Of a DNA stretch of 64,000 nucleotides, positions 1-14,500 are shown one piece after another. A program made the translations under genes and the position numbers. Within the stretch, counting starts at the first letter, position 1, and each line of letters begins with the position of its first letter. The notes beneath the pieces were generated by a model. That model saw nothing but the letters and a program-made list of their open reading frames with translations, made no database searches and had not been told where the DNA came from. This DNA is from Melanocharis versteri. Lineage: Eukaryota; Chordata; Aves; Passeriformes; Melanocharitidae. The stretch is from the NCBI GenBank assembly GCA_013397845.1, contig VZTG01004479.1, forward strand, positions 2,847,990 to 2,911,989. Direction: 5' to 3'.

Positions 1-3000
1 AACCAAACATTGGGGAGCAACTGTTTCTGCCACAGTGTTTAAAAGAAATTGTGATGCGGATGAACTGTCATTTTTGCCTATTTCTGATGGCTGTGAAGCA
101 ATAATGGTTTTAGTTGCAGCAAGAAGTTGTTACAGAAAAGGTTTCTGTTTAGTAAGGCTAAGTTAATGTGGGCATAGCAATTCAGCTGTGCCCCAAACTG
201 TGCAAGATGGACTGTGTCTTGGGATAACGGATAACAGAATATACTTGATTACCTTCCTTTTTTGATGTAATGTGTACAGTGAAGCAGACACAATGGTGGC
301 TAGCTCTGGATTTGTGTTTACATTTCAAGTAGCATGTTGCTTTAGTGCTGAGTGTTGCAACCTCTTCTCTGGAAATGCCTTTTTCAGCCTTTGACTCTTG
401 TCCAATTTTTGCCAGGTTTGCTATGTATTGGGTAAACAAAGTGACTGGAATATCTCTGTGTTCAAAGTTTTCTTGGACTAATTCATTTTGGCCTTTGCTG
501 AAAGGAATGTGATAATTTACTCTTTAGAGCAGAATTTGTCAGTTGAAAGAATAGAAACTGACTGCTTATATCCTTAAGGGATATAAATATTTGGGTATAT
601 AAAATATCTTGTCTAGTTGTAGTTTCATCCAAGATATGGTACAGAAAATGAAACCTCAGCCACTGTGACAGCTACTTCTATTTGCTGCTCAGTTTTAACT
701 GAGAAATTACACAAATTGTTATAACCAGAGTTAAATGTTTTCCTTTCAGTGTTGAATTGAAGTTTGGTGTTAAAAATACATTCTGTCATAGTTGTTGTTT
801 ATTTGAATTTCGGAAAGCATGGATAGAGATGCTGGGCAGTGAGAATGCCCTTAGGCCTCAGAGATGCGATAGTGAACCATTAAAAGAATCAAATATTGAG
901 CAGAATGAGATGGGAGAGTAAGAGGATTCTTCCTTAATATTGGAATTTGAAGTATGTACTGGTTTTTTTTATTTTACAATATGGAATACTGAGTTGGTTA
1001 GAAATAAACATTAATGCTCCAAAGAGGTATACCTAATCTGAAACTGGAGAGAGATTAAGTTAAAAAAGCTGTAGCAAGACTGCTTGACAGCCTGGTGGAA
1101 ACCAAGCAGCTGGGTTACTACCTGCAGCTTTCTAGCCTAGTGTTGGAGCTAGCCAAGTTAAACTGGCAAACAGAGCCAAGACAGATCTTTAAGGAGTTAT
1201 TTAGTTGAAGAACAGCAAGAAAGGAGTAGACAGATGGGAAACACAAAGGTGGGGTAGCTGTAGGCAGAACAGAGAAAATGAAAACTGGGATTTTTTTGTA
1301 ATGTATAAGAGGATTTAACACAGAGAAAAGACAAGAAATTTGAAGCTGAAAGTGGGTATTTATCACCTCCTCCACACTAGCAGACCTAGTGATAGTTATT
1401 GGATCAGATCTAAGTTTTAATTTTCTCACCATTGTCTTATATAATTGAAACATAATTGTTTAAAATAGTTCTTTGCCTTATTTATAATTCTGAATTAAGT
1501 ATAAGGTACTTAAAAGGTCACTTCAGAAATATAGGTCATTGGCCTACTTGCTTGTGAGGAGTTCTCTGTGTGTTACTTCCTTGACACTATCATTACATTT
1601 TTAAAATAACTTCTATTATTTAAATAGACTTTTAATGTCATAATGCATTGGAAATGTTCCAGTTTGTATGTATGGACGTTGCACTGACCTTTCAGGATTA
1701 AATATCTATTGCAGTTGTAGTGAACTGAATGAACCAGGTGATTCCATTTGAACCTGAATTCTTGTGTGTCATAACGCTCAGCTTAGTTTCACCAATATTT
1801 CTAGTCCTTCTGCTGAAAACCTTGGGATTCATGTGTAAAGCCAAAGTTCTTTAAAACCAAGAATGAAGAATTTCCCCCTGTGGTTATGACTTTTAATAGT
1901 GTTCTTTCTTTGCCATCTCCAAATTAAATTAACATTGTCAGTTCAGGGCTTTTTTTGAACGGCTTATATGCAGAAGTACCATCTATCAAGAATGGTGCTA
2001 GAAAAGCCAAAAGGACATGCAAAGAAATCATAAGAAATAATACATAAAAATAAGATGGGCATGCAGGGGGAGAGCATGTTGGGCTTTTTCTGTTATTTAA
2101 AAGTTAATCTTATTGCAAAGTCACAGACTTGTTCAAAAGATAGGCAGTCAATAATTTAGAAAGCTTTTTTGCATTTACCACAATAAGCTCTTGGCTTTGG
2201 GTTTTTTTTCTTCTGTTTCTAAGTATACAGAGAGACAGGGACTTGGTTTATGAGCTTAAATAGTTCCGTGGATGTCCTCATTTGTATGCTTACAGCTGAT
2301 ACCTAACCATACCACTCAGTTACACGTGCAACATGAGCTTTTGTACTTTGATATCTTGGCTGTAAGGCCATGGTGTCATGAAATTGTTTTTTACAATTAC
2401 AAATTTGTTGTTCCTCCCATACTGGCTGCTCATGGAATAGAACGTTACCCAGGAATGACCTATATCTCTTGCTCCTTTTAAGGTCACTTGATGTGGCTGC
2501 CAGAAACTGGCCATAATTTCGTGGGGAGTTCAAGGACAGGTTAAGTGCAATTGAGTTTTCAGCATGGTGGCTGAACTGAAAATTGGGAAGTAGTGAGAAG
2601 GAACTTGTTATCAAAAGAATTCCATTTTCTCCTGATGTGGTTTTATTTTCCATTTGAGTTTTACTGAAGTGAAAATCTCCCAGGTTTTTTTTTTTTTTCA
2701 GATTTTTCTTATTGAAGAAATTCCCATTTTCAGGAGCTTATAGTTCAGAGGATTCTCATGTTTCCTTTTCAGGACATGAGAAACCAAGTAAATGTCATTT
2801 TCCACCAACTTTCCAGGAGAATGTTCTATTTGTCTGCCCATAGGGTGTATTTACTGAGTATTTTGTGGGCTGGGGATAGAGGGTGGTGGTGGTTTAAATG
2901 GAAATGTTCAGCAAGGGCTGCTTGTTGCAGATGTTGGCTTGAAGACTTGTGTTCTGTTCCTCAGAGAAGACATGTTAAGTATTCCTATGTTTTGGATGAG

Positions 3001-5150
3001 TTCCTTGAATGTTAACCACTTGTATAAAAAGTGTGGCTGCCATCACTAATTCTCTGCCTAAGACTTCAGCATTTTATCTGAAAATACCTGATAAAACTTT
3101 CTGAGTGCCAATGGAGAAACTATTCCAGAATTCAATGGAGAGGACTCTACACTGCAGAAAACGTAGAAAATAAATGTACTATTCCTTCTTTATTAGCTTT
3201 TTTAATGTCAAAATACAGACATGTTGGATGCTTTTTTCAGTTGGCTACTGATCCTCTCAAACTTTCTTGTGCAGAGTCATTGGCTTCTTTTGCATCAAGT
3301 TACCCAGGGATAAAACCTACACAGATACTGTGCAAAGTTTGCTTTCATGTTGACTAAGTCAAAGTCATACAAGTTGCTAGTGTGGGCGGAGTTAGATTGA
3401 TGTAACATTCTGTGGTTTCCGCATACATGCCATTAGATTCCAGTCTCATAGCAACTTCTCTGCGTTTATTCCTGGACTTCCATGGACTGGTGCCTCTGAC
3501 TGCCTTCTAAGTGCTCACTGAAATTTTTTACCATTGCTCATGCAGCTGGTCTGGTGCCAGTGTGAGCACTAGAATCTCTGGCCATGAGAAACAGCAACAA
3601 CTTCAGTTGACTATTATTCATATGAAATCATTGCAACCAGCATTATAGTTGTGAAAAATAAAGTACAGTGATGACGATGCTATCAGGAGAGCCTTTTTTT
3701 TTTTACTAGTAAAAATAGCAAGTTATTGCTATAGATAGCTCTGAAAAGTTGTATAGTTTGCTGTTTGGGAAGAAGCTTTGGAAGTGTGCCAGGAATGGCA
3801 TTTAAGGTGACTGGTTTTGCCTTTAGGATAACAAGATGCCCTGAGAGATCACTTTGTTTTACTTGTAGAGATACAGATTGATTTTTTTTTTTTTTAATAC
3901 AGTGTTACATAGGTTAATTTTTTCTGTGTCTTCAGCACAGAGGGAAAATAATCAGTAATATATTTTCTGATGAATAAGCTACAACTCTTTTTTTCTCCAT
4001 TTTACTGCTAGGTATCTTTTGATATGCTTAGGAATAAGTGTGTTGGTATACACCTATGTGAAGTGTAATCATACTAAATTCTTTAATTTTTATTTAGTCT
4101 TCATACAGTAACTTTTTTACCATCAGTAAGTAAATACACAAAGGTGTTGTCAGCCTTCATATGATATTTCATGTCTGCTTTAGCTTTTTTCCCACTTTTT
4201 TTCTGATTATATTTTTTGGTATTTTTCAATTTGAAAAGCTGGGAAACAGTTTTCTAAATGTGTATAGCGCACGATTTAGTTGATAATTAGAGCTCAGAGA
4301 AAACATCTGAATCCTCATTTCTTCTAGCCATGGTTGAAAAATCAACTTTCCTCCCCTGGAATGCTTTTTGCCTTGAAACCTTTCAATGTCTAGATGGTAG
4401 AATAGGTTTCATTCCACTTTGTTTTTTGCTTTGCTCCATTAATTTAGAAAAAAATTATTTTATCATTGCAGTGCTTATCTGTTCTACTTCTGAATGAGAT
4501 AATTCCTTCTTGGGATTGTGTATGTGGCAGGTTACTCTATTTTCTTTACCAATGAGTATGTTTTAGTGTGGTGCTCACATTTGTTGCTAGCAAAGTTATT
4601 TCCAGTGATGATATCAAATTCAAAAATTTGATTAAATGCTATGCAGAAAACCTACCATGTTTACTGATTGTAAGGAATACTGTAAAGGCAATTTCTGTAT
4701 AATGTAAATGCTCAATTGAAAAAATGGGTTTACAACATCAAATAGACAACAATTATGATCTTTCGTGGTTGGGTACAATTTTCCCTTTATTAGTATTGCT
4801 TCAGAAGTCAGCCTGAGTGGGGTTAAAATCCTATCTAAAAGCAATAGGACTGAAGCACACAGGTCTCTTGAGCACCCCTACCTCATCTTTACCAGGGTTT
4901 CTTTGAACCTTAATTAAATCTCATAGAAGTTTGGAAGGGTTTTCCGATGCTTACTCTGCCCTTACTTCTCCTTTTGGTGTAGCTGTCTAAAAATTAATTT
5001 AAAGCTTTTAGTTAAAACTTTTAACGTTACTTAAATTTTATTTCGTTATTTTAAAAATGAGGAAATAGAAGTTTATTTATGCAGAGGAGTAATATTATCA
5101 GTAGCCTTTCTGTGGAGTCAACTAAGACCTGTTACAACTTTGAGGTGTTT

Positions 5151-5483
5151 TCACAGAATCCCAAAATAAGCTAAGTTGGAAGGGGGTCTGCAAGCATCAT
5201 CGAGTCCAATTCCTGGCCCGGCACAGGACACCCCAAGAGTCACACCATGTGCCTGAGGGCAGTGACCAAACACTTCCTGAACTCTGTCAGGCTGGTGCTG
5301 TGACCACTGCCCTGGAGAGCCTGTTCCAGTGCCAACACCCTCTGGGTGAAGAACCTTTTCCTGATATCCAACCTAAACCTCCCCTGACACAGCTTCAGGC
5401 CATTCCCTCAGGTCCTGTCACTGGTCACCCCAGAGAAGAGATCAGTGCCTGCCCCTCTTCTTTCCCCTCACAAGGGAGTTGTT
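5151..5483 (-). mobile_element. CR1 LINE 3' fragment, antisense
   Basis: The sequence begins CACAGAATCCCAAAATAAGC followed by TTGGAAGGGG, the reverse complement of a CR1 3' end. It continues with CR1-typical phrases: AACTCTGTCAGGCTGGTGCTG, GAGCCTGTTCCAGTG and AACCTTTTCCTGATATCCAA. It ends near the CCTCACAAGGGAGTTG segment, so it is a 5'-truncated copy. A 119-residue open frame through this element is a by-product and not a gene. It belongs to the same subfamily as the copy at 54952. Confidence 0.92.
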
Positions 5484-6738
5484 TTTCTTCTAAGAGAAAT
5501 AAAAAAATCCAGAAGACGTTTCAGACCTTGTCATCTCTATCCAAGCCTCTAGCCGAGCATGTGTGTTGCTCTGGATTAGCTATGGTTTTTGTGTTTAAGC
5601 AACAATAACAAGTTCTGTAGTGTGTTTTGTTGTGGAAATTCAAATTCCTTTTTACAGAGCAGACAAAAAAACCAAACAAGCTTGTCTTTCTTCACTGTCA
5701 TATCTTGGTAATGGCTTCTTTAAGGTGAAGGTTTAATCATTCAGGTATCTGTAGGGCAAATAATGTCTAGCTCCTCTTGCTGTGTGCTCAATGACCTATA
5801 TTTACTGCTCTAAACTGGCCATAAGTTGGATAATGGAAAGCACTGATGGTTTTTGAATTATCTCATAGCATGGTTACAATCATGTACTGTATTCCATCTG
5901 TCTAAATAAACATGTATTAAATGTACACATACAGCCTATAGCATCTAGTGCTAATATTAAGCTGTCAAAACATAATTTTCTTCATCTACTTATAATAAAT
6001 GATTGTGATACTGAATATAGTTCTTAACCAAGACTCACCTGCTTTCTTTGTCAGAACATGCTTTGTCTTCATTAGAGACTTCTGGTATTTTAACTCCAGG
6101 GTTCCCAAAAGGAGTTTTATAAGGTCAAATATCAGTTGCTCATAAAGATAATAAATTTCAAATTCCACTTTATAAAAGAAATTTTAAAATCTTATGTTAA
6201 GGGTCTTTGAAAAACAAAACTGGTACATTTTGAGTGGAGGCCAGATTAACCTTCTCTTCTTCATTATTGATCCTTATGTATTTATTGAAATAGAAGAGGG
6301 AAAACGATGATCTGCTTTGGAGGGTCGGCTGCATTTGTTGATCGTATCCTTAATATGTCTTGATGCTCTGATCCCTCCTGATTCTGAGTTGTCCAACATA
6401 ATGTAACCAGTCCTTTTCCACAAGAATTTTGTGTAGGAGGGCATCTTGTTACAGCAAAGCTACAGAATTATGTATTTGAAAGCACTTAGTCTTAAGATTG
6501 GTGTGTTTCGATTTTGGTTTGCTTTTTTCTTCTCTTCTTAAGGTGGAGAAGGAATGTATGTGTGCTCCTGTGCATCCTCCCAATACACTACTTGATCTAA
6601 TTTACATGCAGGAGATATTTTCTAAATTTCAAGCTGAAGGTGTGCAGTTATGTGTCTGCTGTTTAGCTATTTTTTTTCCCCCCAAATCCTTCAGAATAGA
6701 ATTGTAGCAGATTGATAAAGCTTAACAGTTTACCGTGC

Positions 6739-7513
6739 ATCAGTGGTGTTCTCCAGAGCTCAGTTTTGCACCCAGTCCTGATTAATATATTTATCATCTA
6801 GATGAGGGAATCAGGTGTATCCTCAGATTACAGACAACACAAGTTGGGCAGGAGTTTTGATTATCTGAAGGGCAGGAAGGCTCTGCGGAGGGATCTGGAC
6901 AGGCTGGATCAATGGGCCAAGGCCAATGGTATGAGATTCAACAAAGCCAAGTGCCAAGTCCTGCACCCAGTGTACAATAACCCCAGGCAGTGCTACAGGC
7001 TGGGGCAGAGTGGCTGGGAAGATGCCGGGTGGAGAAGGATCTAGCAGTGCTGGTCAACAGCTGGATGAACATGTTGCAGCATGTGCCCAGGTGGCCCAGA
7101 AGGAGCCGTGTCTGGAGAAGGGCAACAGAGCTGGTGAAGGGTCTAGAGGGTAATTCCTGTGAGAAGCAGCTGAGAGAATTGGGGTTGTTTAACCTGGAGA
7201 AAAGGATGCTCAGGGAAGACGTTACCACTGTCTACAACTGACTGAAAGGAGGTCGTAACAAGGTGGGAGTCGGCCTCTTCTCCCAGGCAGCCAAAGACAA
7301 GAAAATGGCCTCAAGCCATGCCAGGGAGGTTCAGGCTGGACACCAGGAGGAACTTCTTCACCGAGGTTAAACACTGGAATGGACTGCTCAGGGGAGTCAC
7401 CATCCTTGGAGGTGTTCAAGAGAAATGACTGGATGTGGTGCTTAGTGCCATGGACTAGCTGACATGGTGATGTTCAGTCAAACGATCTGAGGTCCTCTCC
7501 AATCTAAATGACT
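6739..7513 (+). mobile_element. CR1 LINE fragment (RT end to 3' end), internally deleted
   Basis: The sense strand carries diverged CR1 ORF2 3' sequence: a GTGTTCTCCAGAGCTCAGTTT block, TTTATCATCTAGATGAGGGA, GAGGGATCTGGACAGGCTGGA, GGGCCAAGGCCAAT and AACAAAGCCAAGTGCCAAG. The post-RT region follows (GGGGTTGTTTAACCTGGAG, then GAGGTGTTCAAGAGAAATGACTGGATGTGGTGCTTAG). The sequence jumps from GTGCCCAGGTGGCCCAGAAGG to GAGAAGGGCAACAGAGCTGG at about 7105-7118. That skips a block present in the copy at 58042, so there is an internal deletion of more than 100 bp. The element is dead, with many stops. Confidence 0.93.
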
Positions 7514-9893
7514 TTGGGAGCACTTTCAGGTTTTTTAAAATGATGTGTCAATACACAGAACTTCTGTTACTTATGTTGCCTTCAATTTTTTTCAGACTTG
7601 ACCTCTTGCAATTGCTTTTCCCTCCACCTCAACCAGACATAAACTCTTCGGAAAATTTCCAAAATCTCAAATAAGATATCTTGGAAAAAAAAGAAAGGAA
7701 AAAAATGTGAGCAAAACGAAGCCGCAGAAAACTTGATGGGAAATGTGAGGCATCAGATCTGTTTATTCAATCATATATAGATTTGCAGTAATTAAAAGGA
7801 ATAAATTCAATATTCATAAATACAAAACCAGTTTTGATGCAGCAAATTTTTATGCATAAAACAAATTGGTTGCAAAACTGTAGACTGGAAGTTGTACACT
7901 GGGAGCTGTTTGTTGCCCCATTCATCACAAAGGAAGCTTGATGACATTAGCAGTTGGACTGTGTAGCCTTTTTCATGGAGGTATGCAAAAATTACTGTGA
8001 AAATTACTGCACAAAGTAGTTATGTCGCAGACCCCCTCGCTCCCCTTCATGTTCAGAAGAGAATGGGGGCTCTGTCGAGCTTTATCCATTTATCGTAATT
8101 ACTTGTGCTGGATAGGTTTGTATCCCTCAAGAGCTGGCAGCACCTTACTTCAGTGATGATGACATATTTCAGTGCCATGTTTTGCCCAGAACAAGGCAGA
8201 TGCTTGCATCAAGTTTAATGCCAGGTTAAAATGTTTGAATGTCATGATGTCTTTGTAAACAGTTTGTTCATTCATTGTCCAAGTCAGGCTTTTGGCAGGG
8301 TTTGTTGCTATCTTGTATGTGATAAAAATGCAGAGCTGTAAGTGAGGCTCTACTTAACAAATTTCCATGGTAGCTCTCCCTTCAAGTTGGAGTACAGCAA
8401 CCATGCACATAAGACCTGTGTGAGTATCCTCTAATTGCTTGTTCTGGCAGAAACTGTTCTTGTGGTACCGTAGCAGTTAAAACCGCTATGTTTTGCTTTG
8501 CAGTGGGATTCATTCTGAACAGTTTTCTTGATTTTCGTGGCGCTGGAGTGTTGTATGTATAATACCCTGACTCACTGCATTATGGATTGTTGAACTTGAA
8601 TCATACTGGGCAGAAAACATCTGGAATGTTCCCTTGACGTTGCATTTCAGAAAGCATTTCTGTTGATTGCTGTATAGTTCCGCTGTTAGAAGTAATATCA
8701 TCTTGTGAACAAAACCAGAAATTCTCCTTCTCCTTGACCAGTGCTTACTGTATTACAGACTCTTTTAACAGATAAGCATCAGATTAAAATCTTATCCTTT
8801 TATAGTACTCCAAGCTGTATGAGTCAAATCCTGTAAGTTTTCACCATACATCTGGCCTTTAAATACTGTACTATCAAATAATTTTCAGTGCAGAGCAGCA
8901 CATAAGAAGTACTTAACAAAGGAACTGCTAAGCTGATTAGAATACTACATCAAGCTTCTCTATCATTAGGTAGGTTTTATTGTTGCCTTGACAAAGAAAA
9001 AGATGAATAATGAAGTTCTTACGTCTAAATATTTTCTGTTTGGGACTTTAATCTGTAAATAATCCTTTCAAAGCAAGTTAAATAGAATAAGAACAGATCA
9101 GAACTGATGCTTGATTTTCTGGTGTTTCACCTGTATCCCCCAGTTTATGCAAACTGCTGCCACAGGCGCTCAGATACCAATCAAGTAGCAAGACATGCCT
9201 GTAAAATACAGTAGGGAGGGAATTAATTAATGAACTAAATCTGTCCAATCTTCCCTCACTGATGTAATATCTGAACATTTCAGACTGGTATAATAAAAAC
9301 AAGCTCATGTTCTCATACATGCATCTATATGTGCTGCTGTGAACAAGTGCTCTGCATTTACAGCAGGCATTGTTTTTCCTCCAGCCTACTTACATTTAGA
9401 TTTTTAGTAACTTGTTTTTGTACTCTGATTATGCATATCCTAACAAGAAGGAAAAAACAACATATGAAGGGTGGGGAGGCTGAGAGAATATAAACTATGC
9501 AAAGTTTTGTTGGCCTTGTATCAGGGAGGAGCCTACCCATTTGTCCAAGTTAAAACAATCTCTAGTAACTGTTTAGCTGGAACAACTTCATAGAGAAAGT
9601 CTGGCACACCCAGTCAGCTGCTTTTCTGTTCATTGGAGCTCCGCAGCACACAGTAACTCTCAGTAGCCTCAGGGAATGACAAAGTTAAAACCATACAAAT
9701 TCTCTAATGTTACTGTTTTAAAGAAAACTTCATTTGTGATATTTTTAGGGGCTGAGTCTGAGAAAACTTCATAACATTGTGGAACATTCTTGTCAGGCAG
9801 TGAAGTTCCTTGGGCATTTTTAGCCCCTAATTCTAAACAGTTTTTAGAAAATTACTTTGAGCATTTAGTTCTCCTTTCATATTGTCTGCTTAG

Positions 9894-9914
9894 GCCTGTC
9901 TTCAGAGGACAGGC
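9894..9914. repeat. Short inverted repeat
   Basis: GCCTGTC (9894-9900) and GACAGGC (9908-9914) are perfect 7-bp arms around TTCAGAG. Chance is plausible. Confidence 0.75.
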
Positions 9915-10925
9915 TCAGCTGGAAGGGAAGCTACAACGTAAACGTCTTGCTGGATGAAATAACTAGTAAATGCTTTTCGTGGATAATACGATACCAGCCC
10001 CTGCTGTGTTAGTTTTCTTAAGCCAGAGCCTCATGTCACTCTGTGGAACACAGTAGTAATGGCCAGAGCAGTTTTCTGTGACTGGATCGATGACTTAGAA
10101 GAAAACAACTGTTAAAAGAACATTCTCTTACTTCTAGCAAGAGAAGTGTTTACAACATGTATTTAAAGCATTTACACAAAGTATGCTTTTCCTGAGTGAG
10201 GCAAAAAATTGTAAGCTGAAATAAACACAAGCTTTCAACGTCCAGTCTCTATGTTTATTCACTTGCATTAATGACAGATTGCTAAAGAAAACTTGGCTGT
10301 TTAAGTGTATGGGAATATCTAAAGTTGTCTGAAATACTATCTGAGAAGATTTTAGGCAGCTGGAATTTGTTGAATTGGCTTCAAAAGAAAACAACATCCA
10401 GGTAGAGGACTCTTTTAAAACTTGTGGAATAATTTCTGTTCTGCTTTATTTTTCTACTCACGTATCATGGTTTCTTTTAAGAATAGTTTTCTTAGGTTTA
10501 GCACACATAACTTTGCCATACAAATTTGCAAACAGTCCTTCAGCTGTACCATTTAAGAGAATGCTGCTTTTCTGCCCAGTGTTCAATCTGTAATGAAAGG
10601 TAGTTGGGAAACAAAGAAAAAAAATTGTCTTTAATTATGGGGAACATAAAATTGGTTGAGGAGGTGCTTTGAAATTTGTTAGGAACTGGAAAGAGGGAGG
10701 GGTTTTACAGTGGCATTAAGAAGAGTCTAAACTGATAAACCAGTGTATGTATTGACTGATAAAACCATTCATGTTTTATTCATTGGGACTCCTAAATCTT
10801 TTTTTTTTAAAGTTTAAATTTAAAAATATGTTTTCTGTCATCTCCTGTTTTCCCCTGACCGCCCAGAGGTAAAAAAAAAAAGCAAGCAAATTTGCCTTTG
10901 GATTTTTTGTTGTACTTTGGAAGTA

Positions 10926-11068
10926 TTGAATCACATAATCATTTAGGTTGGATCTCTAAGATCATGGAGTCCAACTTTGACCAATCATCACCTTGTCAGC
11001 TAAACTGTAGCGCTAAGTGCCATGTCCGTTCATTTTTTAACACCTCCAGGGATGTGTCCTCTGATCAG
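10926..11068 (-). mobile_element. CR1 LINE 3' end fragment, antisense
   Basis: TGAATCACATAATCATTTAGG then GATCTCTAAGATCATGGAGTCCAAC is the reverse complement of a CR1 3' end. It is followed by the matching AAGTGCCATGTCCGT and AACACCTCCAGGGATG segments. It is short, diverged and 5'-truncated. Confidence 0.88.
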
Positions 11069-11480
11069 TGTTCGTATTGTTTTTAGCCAAAAGTGAGGTT
11101 TGTTTGTGTTCTAGCTAGAACCTGATGTAGCCTAATAAAATATTTTTGTGCTTAGGTCAAATAGCTTTTGTTCTGGCCAGGGAGAAGGGTCAGGAGGGGA
11201 AGAGCAGAACAGAAAGAATTAGCATGTACAGTTACACAAGCTGGTTGAACCACATACTTCTCTTGCTTCTAATGATGTACTGGAGCTTGATGTTGCCATT
11301 TTGCAAGTTACGGCTTTCAGTCTGTACTGAGATACTGTGAGGACTAAAGCAGGTAATGGTTGTGAGGGTTTGTGGTCCAGGTGATGAGAAACAACTTTTC
11401 ATTAAAGGCTCTAATTGTCTTTTAAATATGATAAAAATGTTTCCTTGTTTAATCATTTTTTAGTCTTTATATTGCACTAA

Positions 11481-11545
11481 TCAGAGAATGGCAGAACAGC
11501 CCAAGTTGAAAGGAGCCTTAAAATAATCATCTGGTCCAGCCTTTA
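11481..11545 (-). mobile_element. CR1 LINE 3' terminal scrap, antisense
   Basis: CAGAGAATGGCAGAACAGCC-CAAGTTGAAAGGAGCCTTAAAATAATCATCTGGTCCAGCC resembles the reverse complement of the last ~60 bases of CR1. It lies 0.4 kb from another antisense fragment but uses a different subfamily-like wording, so it is probably a separate insertion. Confidence 0.7.
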
Positions 11546-14500
11546 TTTGTTAAATAATATACTAAAAAAAAAGTAATGTGTAGTGAGGCACTGGTGTTGT
11601 TCAGACAGTCTGCTGGAATTATCCAGAACAGCAGCCTAAACAAGTAGAAATTTTGTCAAGAACAGTTTTAAGCATTCATTTAGGTAGGTAGCACAGTCTC
11701 AAAGACTTGAATGACCAAAGGTGTACTACTGCTTTGGACTCAAAATTTAATGATGTGTAGAAAATCGTGTAAAAACTATATGTATCTGTGACTTTCTACA
11801 GCTCTGCTTTTTCTATTGTGTTTATCCATAACCCGTGGTTTCTCACTGTTTCAGCTCAGTCACTTCTTTAAATGATTTCATATGGTTCTCATATCTGCTT
11901 AATGTGGACCTGTTCAAACATAATTTCTTTTTTTCCATTTGCTTTTTTCTCTCTTTAAAAAACACCTGCATAATTTGGGGCAATCAGCTTGGTGTCATGA
12001 TGTCTTTCCCCTTCTTGCATATCTGTAATGCCTTTAGAACATGGGAAAAATGTTTGAAATTCCCTCCTACTGTGAGTAGTTCCTATTCTAAAACAAATCA
12101 GTTGTGGACAACTTCTTTTAGTCTTCTGATTTCTGGAAGTTTTACTTTGGCAAGGTTTCTGTTTGTTACTTCTGCTTCTAAAATATTCCCTTTTTTTATG
12201 GCTAATTAATTGTATTATTTAGCCATGGCTATTGCTTCTTGGAGAAATTTCAGTCACTAAACATAGTTGCTTCACTTCAAGTTAATTCTTGTTTTGATTT
12301 TGCGCACTTCCTTCCTGAATGTGAATATTCACTAGTAACAAGCCATTGTCCACTTAGCGCTATTTCTGCTTAACTCAATCTCCAGCTGTCCAGCTCTGTG
12401 CAAGAATCTATCCTTTCTTGAAACAAAACATAACACTAATCCTCCTTTGCTTATGCCAACTTCGTCTGTTCCTAACATACACTAGTAATGTTGCTGATTG
12501 TTAAACCTCATGTGGTTATTCCATCCCCTTTTATCTTCTTGCTCTTTTTAAAGAATCCCCTTTCTGGCTTTTCCATCTTGCAGTCAAGCTCTTAATTTTC
12601 AATACCTCATCTTCTCTTTTGGACCATGTTTTTGTTTTTCTTTGTTTTTCCTTTTGTTTCTAGAATCCTGCTGCAGCTGTAAACCCAGGCTTCCGCTGTG
12701 CCATTTCCGTGAAAATTTGATATGCTATCACTTGGCTTCATGCCAGGTTCAGGAGGAATCACTTGGAGGGCATTATTCCTATTTCTTATTCTCCCTGAAC
12801 ACTTTGTCTGCACTTCAGTTGAATGTTTGATGTTTCTGGCAGGTTTTGTGAACTGCATGCTTTATTAGTCACTGTCTATTAGGAGATCAAAAGGTATTCA
12901 GTTGATTTGTGTAATATTTGATTAAAGCAGTCCTAGCAGTTGCTTGTCGGCTCTGTGCAGGAAGCTTCTGCGCATAACAGAAGGGCAGAGAAACTGTTCC
13001 TAAAAAATGGTTGGATTTTTTTTGCCCACAGAGCTAGGTTTTAAAACTACTTGAAAAAAGTAAGAAGCTCACAGAATAGCGAAGAAATCATGATTACTAG
13101 AGCAGCCTTGTAGAGCTGTGTTTTTGTCTGTTAACGAGTGTTCATTAGGACACATTGGTAGGGATGGAGCACTGGAAACAACTGTACTGCATTCTTTTAA
13201 GCGTTTGGGATTCAGCTGTAAACTCCTGTGGTAGCTAGTTGTGCTCTGGCTTCCTTTCCACCTGTTCAAGTGTATTACTCCTTCCCCCCTAGGAAAGCTT
13301 TTTGGCTTTACTGTTGTTCGTGCTTCATTCTCTTTTGCCTGTTAATCTCCATGAAAAGAGAATTCAGAGCCTCTTCAGCTATTTTTGTCTTCCACCAATA
13401 CTGTCACATATATGTATAACAAATAGTCTATTACATTATCCATGTGTTGAGGCTCAAGTAAATACGGGAGAGAGGAATACGAATTGATCTCAACACGTAC
13501 ACCTTCATATGTTTTAAAACTAGCTTTAGAACTAGTTCCTCTATTTGTTATAAGTTTTCTCACAGCATTTCTTGCAAAAGAGTACAGAAAAAAATTCAGT
13601 AATATGGTGACTTCATTTTTTTCTCATAAAATACTTTATCTCTGATAGTGTGACATGTTAATAATACAGTTTGTCAAACATCTGCATGTACACAGAAAAC
13701 AGAATAGAAGAAATGAAAATTCTTTGAGCCTTAAAGTGCTGCCTAAGCAGATAATATAATTTAAATCATAACAGGAATGCATCAGTTTGAGGGCTGATAT
13801 TAAAATTGTTTTCCTAACTATAGAAATGGGTTTTTTAAAGCATGGGGTTTGTTTCATTTTGAGCATATTACAAACATCTCAAGAATCGGATAGAATTGAT
13901 ATTAAAAAAATTCTGAAAACTTAAAATAATACATGCACATGCAACTTTGTCAAGCTATTTCATGACTGTGTGCTTTATCTGTCAAAGCAATCTGACTCAG
14001 AGTACACATAGAATTTCCTAGAATAGGAGTAACTTGACTGACATGTCCTTTATTTTAAGATGTTATTTTTACTGAATCAGTAGTTTCATAATCTAGTTAT
14101 CAATATTCTTGAAACAAAGGGAGTTACCACCAAGTTGCTAAGTGACTATAAGCTTGCATAAGGTAATTAGTACTGTAAAGAAAAGGGATAGACTGCCTAC
14201 TTCTGATGTTTCTAGTATAAAATTAAGAGTTCTTGTCTAACTTTTCAGGTTCATTCTTTGACACTGATGTGGCTGCAATTTGTACAGAATTTAGTTTTAT
14301 CTTACTGGATAGTGAGTACCAAAAGACATGTTACAAGAACCCTCAAATCATAATGTAGCTTGATTGTAGGATTGCCTTTCCACAAGGTATGGTACTTCCT
14401 TATTACCCTAAATGTTGGCTAGTGCTTAGTTTCATTTTTTAAATCAAGTGGAAGCAGGATCTGTATGAGCTACAGATGTCTGGAAGTTTCGGGGACAGCT

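Noticed and set aside
5249..5608. 119-residue open frame on the + strand
   Set aside because: It runs through an antisense CR1 fragment and reads the reverse complement of repeat sequence; no domain is present.
11835..12209. 124-residue open frame, rich in F, S and L
   Set aside because: It is a low-complexity translation of T-rich intron DNA; no domain, no splice context and no repeat evidence.
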